Below are positions 15,051-21,774 of a stretch of 21,774 nt of DNA, one piece after another. Origin of the DNA: an uncultured Lachnospiraceae bacterium (GTDB lineage Bacteria > Bacillota > Clostridia > Lachnospirales > Lachnospiraceae). The notes beneath the pieces were generated by a model. The model made no database searches and had not been told where the DNA came from. It worked only from the letters and a program-made list of their open reading frames with translations. The stretch lies in contig CAPQSW010000024.1 in assembly GCA_948688495.1 (NCBI GenBank), positions 1-21,774 on the forward strand, read 5' to 3'. A program made the position numbers and the translations under genes. Within the stretch, counting starts at the first letter, position 1, and every line of letters begins with the position of its first letter.

Positions 15051-18000
15051 CTATTTCGTGAGCGTAATTGTAACTTTTGCTTTCTTGTTCGTGCCGTCTG
15101 TTGATGCAGCGGTGACAGTCACTTTTTTGCCTTTTCCTGATTTCTTTGTGGTCAGTTTGCCTTTGCTGTTGATGGAAGCATACTTTGCACTCTTCTTATC
15201 AATGCTCCAGATAAGCGATTTGTTGGCTTTCTTCCCATTTGTCTTGATGGCTGCCTTGATGGTAACGGCTTTTCCTGCCTTCACCTTCTTGGCTGCCTTT
15301 AAGGAAATCTTCGTTACGGCATTCTTCATGATCTTAATCTTGATCGTAGTTTTCTTCTTGCTTCCGTCTTTGGCTGTTACAGTGACGGTCACAGTCTTTC
15401 CAGCGCCAGCTTTCTTTGTTGTTACCACGCCCTTACTGCTTACCTTTGCATATTTCTGCTGCTTCTTGGCAATGGAGAAGGTTGCGCTGCTGCTTGCTCC
15501 TGCAGGCGCTGCGGTTACTTTCAGGGTTACTTTCTTGCCGGCTGCAATCTTAGGAGACTTGCTTCCTGAGGTTTTATCAGTTACGGTAAGTTTGGTAACC
15601 AATTTCTTTAAAGCCTTCTGTTTTGCTTTGAGGTTGTTTAATGCGTCATTTATTTCTTTCTGTGTCGCGTTGTTCTTGCTGCTGACGCTCTTTGCGTTGT
15701 TCAATGCTGCCTGGAAGTTCTTCCATGTAGCTGCGGTGTAGTCTTTTTGATTGAGTTTATTCGCTGCTGCAATTGCCTTGTTTAGCTCAGTCTTATTTGT
15801 AGTTACAGCTTTCGTAAGTTTTGCCTTTGCTGCTGTAAGCTCGTCGGTCGCATTCTTTACCTGATCCTTGGTTGCATTGGATCTGCTGCTGATTGCCTGC
15901 GCCTTCTTAAGTGCAGCTTGAAATGCTTTCCAGTTGTTATCCTGTACATAATCTTTGCTCTGCAGCGCTGCGGCATCCGTAACGGCATCTCCAAGAGCTT
16001 TCTTTTGTGCTTCGGAAGGCTTATATTCATCTTTTACAACAAGTCCTTCTGCCGCTGTCTTAACCGCTGCTGTTGCTGCTTCTATCTCGGCAGTCGTCAG
16101 GTCTGTCTTGAGGGACAGTGCTTTGAGCGCTTCATACGCTTCCAAATATTTCTGATAGCTTTCCTCGGTGTAAGCGTCTTTCACATCTTCTTTGTTGTCT
16201 GCAATTGCTTCTTCCAGAAGCGCCTTTATTTCTTGTGGCAGCTCCTTGGGAATTATAATTGTCAGTGATTTTGTATCGGATACGGTTGTGACTGTCTTGC
16301 TTGTGATTGTCGCTGTCAGCCTCACATTCTGGTTACTCGTACCGCGTGTTACCGTTGCTGTCTTTCCATCCTCTGATATCTTGACTGCGGAGTTAGTAGT
16401 TGTCCACGCGATGGTACAGTTATGTTCCGTATCTTCTGTCTTAAATGTAATTGTATTATCTGCATTGATTACCGGCGCCTCGAGTGCTGCCTTTGCGGCT
16501 GCCACGTTCCTCTCGGCTTTCTGCTCCGGAGTCAATGCCGGAATGGTAACTGTAATATCAACACTGCCCTTTATGGACGTCTGTGTCTTATGTGTAATGT
16601 GTGCGGTCAGCGTTACCTGTGCTTCTTCATCTCCACGTGTTACCGTTGCCGTCTTGCCATTTTGTGAAATCTCGACTGCGGAATCTTCCGGCGCTGTCCA
16701 TGTAATCGTGCATTTGTCTGCGCTGTCTGCCTGAGGAAGTGTGATCTTATCATTTTCACCAACTGTCAGGCCATTGGTTTCCAGCTCTGTTTTTGCAGCG
16801 TTTACGTCATCACGTGCTTTCTCTGTAGCTGTCTTATCACCGATCTTGGGAATTTCAATTTCAAACTCTTTTGTAACAGACTTTTCTACGTCCTCGTTAT
16901 GGTATGTGATGGTTGCTGTAACCTTAAACGTAACTGCGCTGTTTCCTCTGATAAGCTTAATCTTCTTACCAGCCTCAAGAACCTCAATTTTACCCTGCAT
17001 CTCAGGAATCGTCCAACGAATGCTGCAGTTCTCTTGGCTGACTGTGTCCGTAAATGTAACCGTATCAACTCCGTCTTCTGTAAGAATCTCCGGCTGCGTA
17101 AGATCTTCCTTTGCCTGTGCAAGCTTCGTCTCTGCATCCAAAACCGTTTCATCCCGCTGATACATACGGCTTACTTCATTTGCTGTCAGCGCTCTGTCAT
17201 AAATCTTGTACTCATCGAGCAGACCGTCATAGTATTCCCCAGAGCCCCAGGTTCCTTTTCCGATGTAGATCACACCTCCGTCTGCGCCAAGAATATTGGT
17301 AAGCTTCTGCGTGCTGTCGGATTCTTCCGCTGCCTTCACTCCGTCGATGTAAAGGATTGTTTTATCTTTATAGACTACCAGGTCTACCTTGCGCCATTCG
17401 TTCTCAAGCTCTGTCTTCTCCAGGCTGTGTCCGCTGTTTCCATCGAAACGTTCGGATTTCATGGAATTTTTCGCATCCAAAAGGGCAAGGTAATGTCTTT
17501 GGCTGTTGTTACTAATGCCTTTGCCATCCCTGGCAGCAAAGAACGTCCAGGAACCATGTCCTGTCTGGGCAAAATTAGATTTGCTGTAGTAGGATACTGT
17601 AATTTCCTCTTTGCCCTTTAACAGTGCAGAATTGTCTTCTTTTGTTACTTCGAGCCATGTATTAGCGCCCAGTTTTACAGCCTTGCCGAACTTTCCATCG
17701 GTATTATAATTAATATTAGCAGCTCCATTCTTTGTTGCAATGGCGCCGTTCCCTTTTGTTCCGTCTGTTGCATCATCAAAGTTGAAGTTTGCAATCAGTT
17801 TCCCCAGAAGGTCGGCGTTTGTCATATATTTTTCTACCTTCGTGGTGAATGTCATTGGCTGTGACTCAGCCGTGCCATTTGTAACCTTTGCTGTTATGGT
17901 AACAGCTGCATCCCGGTCTGTCGGCCTTGTAACCTTTACTTTGTAAGTCTTGTTTGCTTCGTCTTTTACAAATTTGACAGTATCGTTATTGGAGGTCCAT

Positions 18001-21000
18001 GTAACCGTGGACTTGAAATCACCAATTTCTGCCGGAAGCGTCAAATTGCAGTCTTCACTCAGATTATCCGGTATGATGATGGAGTCAAGTGCAAGGATAT
18101 CCTCTTCGATCTTCTCTGCATCCGTGTATGCTTTTCGAAACTGTACCGACAATGACGGACGGCTCGCCTCATCTGCTGTCAGTCCTGCTATAACTACCTG
18201 GGCAGTAGGAACCTGCAGGCGGAAGGCAATTTTAGCCTGTTTTGCCTTAGCTGCTGCCAGGACAAGTTTCTTGACATCAAATGTGATAACCCTGTTCGTG
18301 TCCGTCTTTGCCAGCCATTCCGCACACCATGTTACATGATCCTTGTCATAAGCATTCTCGCTCTCGTCAGCCGTATTCTTGGCTGCCGGATAAGTATCCG
18401 GATCAGCAGCTGTGATACCTTCAATACTCTTTGATTCTACAGGGTATAACCCGACCTTCATCTTGTTGTTATCTCCAAGATTAGCATTTACACTGTTGAT
18501 ATGCAGCTTCAGGGTTGCGTATTCTATTGATTCCGTATTAAATGTATTCCAGTCGATACTTCCCGCGCTGCCTTTTAACAGGGATGCAAGGTCAAATACC
18601 AGATAGCCGGGTCTGTCGCTTCCCACATTGGCGCCTGGACCAGTCTGGTAGGAGACATCTTTAATTCTCGGCGCACAGTATTGGGAACCAGCGTCAGAAG
18701 TAGTAGTCACGCCGACTTCTATTTTATTGCTTGTCTTGGTGTTTCCTGCTGTTTTTGTGGGGTTTTTCTTATCATCATATGACACCTGGGTATTTCCCAT
18801 ATCCGTCGGTGCTACAGAGTCTGGCTTTGCAACCTTCACATTAAATGGAATGGGGTACGAATCCGTCTGTGTTGCTGCGCCGTCGTCCGGGGAAACCGTT
18901 GCCGTCAGGGTCACCTTTTCGGAGAGGTTCTGGTTGTATTTTACCTTTCCTGTTCCTGCTGTCTCTGTTGTGTTAATCTTTGCTTCGTCGCTGCTCGACC
19001 ATGTAATCCCTGCTATGACAGCCGTTTTGTAGCTGACTTTTTGCAGGAGCTTCAAATCGGATGCAACCTGATTCATGCCCAGGTTTCCGTTTAAGAATAC
19101 CTTCTTTATTTCCGCCTTTATATGATCCTTCTGTTCATCTTCCGTTTTGTTGTAAAATTCCTGTCGGTCAAAGTTTTCTTCTGTACCTGCCTGGACGGCG
19201 ATGGTTCCTTTGCCGTTATTTGTGTCGGCGAGCTCATATGTCAAAGTTGTGCTTTCCGGCAGCTTTCCTTTAGCAGCAACTGTAGCTTTTGTACCATTTA
19301 TCGTAAGCGCCTTGTCATTGCTGTTCTTCCAGGTGAGCGTTTTACCCAGGTAAGTGTTCGGAAGTGTCAGATCCTTTGTCACCCTCTGAGGACTCTTGTT
19401 CTCACCGAGTATCTGCTTTTGAAGACCATTTTTGAAATCCTCCGCAGTTGCCGACTTCAGATATTCCTCTGCAGCCTCCTGATCTGTGAGGGCCTTATTG
19501 CTGACAGTCACATCATCAATCAGTCCTTTAAATCCCAGATCCCAGAAATTGGTGCCAAGGTAAATGGTTTGACTGTTCCCGGAAAGAACCGGCAGTGTGT
19601 AATCTGTGCTTTTTACAACCAGGACGCCGTTGTCATATACGCTGATCTGTTTGTCTGCGCCCTGCGTAATGGTGAGCATGTTCCATTTCCCTTTCTGGGG
19701 CGTTATTATTTTATCATAGTTCGCCACTCCGGAATCTGTTGCTTTCAGATTTTGCGACCAGATCTTATAGGAAGCCGTGTCCCCATCTTTTCCGGCAATC
19801 CCTATCCATTTTTGAGGATCATGGTAACCTGCAAAAAAGAGCTGGCTGTTTGTTGCAATATCCGTCTCCTCCTTGGGGCAGTACCACATGGATACGGTCC
19901 AAGTATCCCCAAGGTTATAATGCGGAAGCTCCAGGCCATAGCTGCCGTCCATGGACAGTGCTTTATCGCCGTTTGCATTGCTCCTTCCGGCAGCATATGT
20001 TACTTCTCCTTCATAATCCTTTAACTGCCATGTAGCGCCATCCAGTACTGCAGCGCCGTTTAATCCGTCGTTAAAATCATAGGTGAGGGTATTGGATTCG
20101 CCAAGCGCAACGCTTTTTGCAATCCGTGCCGGATACGTCCATTCCTTAGATACTGTGCTGCCAGCAACAGACAATTTTGCTGTCATGACTGCAGTATCGC
20201 CATTTTTTGCATTTTCCTGGATCGTTCCGTCATTGCCAATTGCATTTGTATTGCTGCTGGTCCATTTAATACTTAAGTTGATTCCATCCAGCATCTTGCT
20301 GGCATCTGTTGGAAGGACAAGATTGCTGCGGATTCTCTGGTAACCCTGATTTGTCCCAAGTATGCTGGGTTTTTCTATCTTATCCAGAGATTCCTGATAT
20401 GTTTTGTCAGAGGTGGGTATGTACATTAAGGTGAAGTTATCCCAGGTTACCCAGTCCACCGCCGTATCTGCTTTTGCCGCTTTTATTCCGACTGTCAGCG
20501 TACCATTTGTGACAACCGTGCGGATGGGTGTATTCATATATCCGCCATTGAGAAAACTGGTTGCAGCGGTTTTCGCAGTACTGGGCTTAGAGTTTTCATC
20601 ATCCAGATTTTTCAGTTGATGTTCTGTCCCATTGATATAATATATTCCCGGATTTGTACCCCGATAAAGACCTTGCACATTTAGTTCATATATGCCGTTT
20701 GGTATATTTTCAATGGTCTGGCTTAAGTCAAACTTTTTTTGGTAATATTCTGCACAGTAGTTTGAATGGTTTTCATTAGGTCCAATGGTTGGAGCAGTCT
20801 TAGTATCTAATGAATTTTTCCATTGGCTGATACTTGAATTATTTCTGGTAAAGGCAGCATCTCCAATCAAGGATGTGACGTCGACTCCATCATCTGACGA
20901 AACGGCTGTTACTTCTGTAATAAATTCTTCACGCGTAAGAAATCTCCATTTTGCATATCCACTTGGCTCATCTGGATCATCCAGAGCTGCAAATGCAACC

Positions 21001-21425
21001 ACCGTGTTGTCTGCAGATGCCGTTAAGTATGCCGACCTATCCTCCTTCGCGATGGTATAACTTCCATCTTCGCATGGATCAATACTCAATGCTATTCTTT
21101 CATTATTGCTTCCGTCCAGATATCCGTCCTTCAGATAGTAAGTACCATATTTGAGGTAAGTCTTGCCGCCGTCATAAACCACCTCCATCAGTTCTCCATA
21201 TGGAAGTGCGCTTGCCTGTGTACCCCAACTGTTGCCGCCGTTTAAAAATCCTCCCTGCGCGGCGTTGACAATATAGTACTTGCCGGCTTGCAGTTCGCCG
21301 GCTCTTACCGCCGCACCATCTGCCGCCGGCTCTACTGCCTTTACCGTAGATACATTTCCGGCAAATGCGGAAGTGACTGCCAGCGCGCACGCTAGCAGTC
21401 CGCTTAGCATTTTCTTAAATTTCAT
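15051..21425 (-). CDS. Giant secreted modular carbohydrate-binding/adhesin-like protein
   Basis: The 2124-residue product has a signal peptide (cleavage near Ala22 or Ala30) and then, approximately: a beta-trefoil-like module with the FLNGGNSWGTQAS motif (45-175); a galactose-binding-like module (186-340); an atrophied bacterial Ig domain (352-440); LamG (447-655); two more Ig-like domains (660-870); a DNRLRE/CBM96-like module (880-1097); an Ig domain (1100-1195); a second LamG (1208-1424); three related Ig repeats (1433-1730); three FIVAR helical repeats (1735-1940); and two lysine-rich Big_2-like domains (1943-2035, 2037-2124). I find no glycosidase, lyase, protease or esterase signature, and no LPXTG, SLH or transmembrane anchor. 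A role in binding glycans or spacing and attaching at the cell surface is inference. The SD AAAGGAG (21437-21443) is 11 nt from the ATG. Module names come from sequence style and need profile confirmation. Confidence 0.8.
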   Translation of the reverse strand: MKFKKMLSGLLACALAVTSAFAGNVSTVKAVEPAADGAAVRAGELQAGKYYIVNAAQGGFLNGGNSWGTQASALPYGELMEVVYDGGKTYLKYGTYYLKDGYLDGSNNERIALSIDPCEDGSYTIAKEDRSAYLTASADNTVVAFAALDDPDEPSGYAKWRFLTREEFITEVTAVSSDDGVDVTSLIGDAAFTRNNSSISQWKNSLDTKTAPTIGPNENHSNYCAEYYQKKFDLSQTIENIPNGIYELNVQGLYRGTNPGIYYINGTEHQLKNLDDENSKPSTAKTAATSFLNGGYMNTPIRTVVTNGTLTVGIKAAKADTAVDWVTWDNFTLMYIPTSDKTYQESLDKIEKPSILGTNQGYQRIRSNLVLPTDASKMLDGINLSIKWTSSNTNAIGNDGTIQENAKNGDTAVMTAKLSVAGSTVSKEWTYPARIAKSVALGESNTLTYDFNDGLNGAAVLDGATWQLKDYEGEVTYAAGRSNANGDKALSMDGSYGLELPHYNLGDTWTVSMWYCPKEETDIATNSQLFFAGYHDPQKWIGIAGKDGDTASYKIWSQNLKATDSGVANYDKIITPQKGKWNMLTITQGADKQISVYDNGVLVVKSTDYTLPVLSGNSQTIYLGTNFWDLGFKGLIDDVTVSNKALTDQEAAEEYLKSATAEDFKNGLQKQILGENKSPQRVTKDLTLPNTYLGKTLTWKNSNDKALTINGTKATVAAKGKLPESTTLTYELADTNNGKGTIAVQAGTEENFDRQEFYNKTEDEQKDHIKAEIKKVFLNGNLGMNQVASDLKLLQKVSYKTAVIAGITWSSSDEAKINTTETAGTGKVKYNQNLSEKVTLTATVSPDDGAATQTDSYPIPFNVKVAKPDSVAPTDMGNTQVSYDDKKNPTKTAGNTKTSNKIEVGVTTTSDAGSQYCAPRIKDVSYQTGPGANVGSDRPGYLVFDLASLLKGSAGSIDWNTFNTESIEYATLKLHINSVNANLGDNNKMKVGLYPVESKSIEGITAADPDTYPAAKNTADESENAYDKDHVTWCAEWLAKTDTNRVITFDVKKLVLAAAKAKQAKIAFRLQVPTAQVVIAGLTADEASRPSLSVQFRKAYTDAEKIEEDILALDSIIIPDNLSEDCNLTLPAEIGDFKSTVTWTSNNDTVKFVKDEANKTYKVKVTRPTDRDAAVTITAKVTNGTAESQPMTFTTKVEKYMTNADLLGKLIANFNFDDATDGTKGNGAIATKNGAANINYNTDGKFGKAVKLGANTWLEVTKEDNSALLKGKEEITVSYYSKSNFAQTGHGSWTFFAARDGKGISNNSQRHYLALLDAKNSMKSERFDGNSGHSLEKTELENEWRKVDLVVYKDKTILYIDGVKAAEESDSTQKLTNILGADGGVIYIGKGTWGSGEYYDGLLDEYKIYDRALTANEVSRMYQRDETVLDAETKLAQAKEDLTQPEILTEDGVDTVTFTDTVSQENCSIRWTIPEMQGKIEVLEAGKKIKLIRGNSAVTFKVTATITYHNEDVEKSVTKEFEIEIPKIGDKTATEKARDDVNAAKTELETNGLTVGENDKITLPQADSADKCTITWTAPEDSAVEISQNGKTATVTRGDEEAQVTLTAHITHKTQTSIKGSVDITVTIPALTPEQKAERNVAAAKAALEAPVINADNTITFKTEDTEHNCTIAWTTTNSAVKISEDGKTATVTRGTSNQNVRLTATITSKTVTTVSDTKSLTIIIPKELPQEIKALLEEAIADNKEDVKDAYTEESYQKYLEAYEALKALSLKTDLTTAEIEAATAAVKTAAEGLVVKDEYKPSEAQKKALGDAVTDAAALQSKDYVQDNNWKAFQAALKKAQAISSRSNATKDQVKNATDELTAAKAKLTKAVTTNKTELNKAIAAANKLNQKDYTAATWKNFQAALNNAKSVSSKNNATQKEINDALNNLKAKQKALKKLVTKLTVTDKTSGSKSPKIAAGKKVTLKVTAAPAGASSSATFSIAKKQQKYAKVSSKGVVTTKKAGAGKTVTVTVTAKDGSKKKTTIKIKIMKNAVTKISLKAAKKVKAGKAVTIKAAIKTNGKKANKSLIWSIDKKSAKYASINSKGKLTTKKSGKGKKVTVTAASTDGTNKKAKVTITLTK
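16342..16683 (-). repeat. Near-identical units in the Ig-repeat part of the giant gene
   Basis: The stretches starting at 16342 and 16633 on the plus strand align over about 50 bases with few differences; both encode the stretch GKTATVTRG on the minus strand. Their spacing is 291 bp, exactly 97 codons, matching one Ig-like unit. A third, more diverged unit lies further N-terminal (about 16840-17110). The pattern indicates tandem duplication of one domain. Confidence 0.7.
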
Positions 21426-21741
21426 TATTATTGGCTCTCCTTTCCATAACTTTTTATTATACTTGCGGCTAATGAAATCTGCCGTAAATATAAAGATCCT
21501 TCATGACTGTAATTTTTCCTTCCTCCTTTCATAAAGCAATGTAACTTGTCATCTGCTTTTTTAATTTCTCTCCCATAATATGGACATGGGGACCCGCTTG
21601 CGGATCCCCTATTATGGAAAGAGGAAACTGTTTACTAGGGAAACAATTTCCTATGCGTGTGCATCATAGGCAATATGCACACTTTTAGTAAGCTATAACA
21701 GATATACTGTGTACAACTTACACAAACAATGGTAAATCTAT
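21426..21741 (-). promoter_or_regulatory. Probable long structured 5' leader of the giant gene
   Basis: This interval has no convincing gene. Read on the minus strand it offers several stem-loops. The largest is a two-part stem with arms 21573-21580 with 21610-21617 (8 bp) and 21588-21597 with 21600-21609 (10 bp counting one wobble), separated by a 7-nt one-sided bulge. Another is an 8-bp stem, 21657-21664 with 21675-21682. The latter overlaps a competing 6-bp stem, 21650-21655 with 21665-21670. In the large stem the only non-Watson-Crick position is G-U on the minus strand but A-C on the plus strand, which favours a minus-strand RNA. There is also a perfect TATAAT at 21456-21461 without a clear -35, and a purine-rich SD-like AAAGGAGG at 21522-21529. 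It matches no riboswitch class I know. Confidence 0.45.
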
Positions 21742-21770
21742 ATTTTAATTTTGGCAATTCTTCTTTTCAA
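21742..21770 (-). promoter_or_regulatory. Candidate promoter upstream of the giant gene
   Basis: On the minus strand TTGAAA (21765-21770) and TAAAAT (21742-21747) are each one base from consensus and separated by exactly 17 bp. Transcription would start near 21735, giving a leader of roughly 310 nt. Because it is close to the window edge, it could alternatively serve something else, but no other minus-strand gene lies between it and the giant gene. Confidence 0.55.
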
Positions 21771-21774
21771 GTTT

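Noticed and set aside
14983..15741. 252-codon plus-strand frame rich in Leu, Phe and Val, resembling a membrane protein
   Set aside because: It is the antisense of the lysine-rich tail of the giant gene: AAR Lys codons read backwards give Leu and Phe. It begins inside the terminator hairpin.
19122..20024. 300-codon plus-strand frame opposite the giant gene
   Set aside because: It is Cys- and Phe-rich antisense sequence overlapped fully by an uninterrupted modular protein with clear LamG and Ig features.
21573..21617. Large stem as a Rho-independent terminator
   Set aside because: Neither strand has a U-tract after the stem, and the stem has a 7-nt bulge.
21657..21686. Plus-strand terminator: 8-bp stem GTGTGCAT/ATGCACAC followed by TTTT
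   Set aside because: No plus-strand gene precedes it, the U-tract is only four long, and the neighbouring stems fit a minus-strand leader better.
1..21774. tRNA, rRNA, CRISPR array, transposase or known riboswitch
   Set aside because: No cloverleaf-like gene, conserved rRNA stretch, spaced direct-repeat array, transposase motif or familiar aptamer core was found on reading both strands.

Overview
The window covers the chromosomal replication-initiation locus of a low-GC Firmicute, most likely a Lachnospiraceae-type Clostridia. The reasons are the gene order dnaA-dnaN-S4 protein-recF-gyrB-gyrA, the protein styles, TTATCCACA-type DnaA boxes, strong AAGGAGG-like ribosome binding sites, and large secreted polysaccharide-active proteins with LamG, bacterial Ig and FIVAR modules. 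The species cannot be named from the sequence alone.

Bases 1-426 are a gene-free, AT-rich origin region with a cluster of DnaA boxes (two perfect, facing each other) and a good dnaA promoter. Bases 427-9111 hold six co-oriented housekeeping genes. dnaA is followed by a 211-bp gap with more DnaA-box-like sites, including a perfect TTATTCACA wedged between the dnaN Shine-Dalgarno and its ATG. dnaN, the S4 gene, recF and gyrB then follow with almost no gaps, and gyrA starts 68 bp after gyrB. The layout suggests a bipartite origin flanking dnaA, as in Bacillus.

After gyrA the region becomes accessory. A lipoprotein gene (9285-10667) carries an exact 187-residue tandem internal duplication and ends at a textbook terminator. 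A secreted GH51-type alpha-L-arabinofuranosidase (10975-14961) has its own extended -10 promoter and several extra modules. It converges on a 6.4-kb minus-strand gene (15051-21425) across a shared hairpin. The giant 2124-residue product is a string of binding and spacer modules (beta-trefoil-like, galactose-binding-like, two LamG, a DNRLRE/CBM96-like module, many bacterial Ig domains, three FIVAR) with no catalytic domain that I can see. Both secreted proteins end in a pair of lysine-rich Ig-like domains and probably act together on the cell surface on arabinose-containing plant polysaccharide (inference).

The right edge (21426-21774) has no convincing gene. It contains a good minus-strand promoter about 310 nt upstream of the giant gene and several strong stem-loops, so the giant gene probably has a long structured 5' leader. 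I found no tRNA, rRNA, CRISPR array, insertion sequence or known riboswitch. The most interesting items are the DnaA box inside the dnaN translation-initiation region, the catalytically empty giant protein with its structured leader, and the duplicated lipoprotein.
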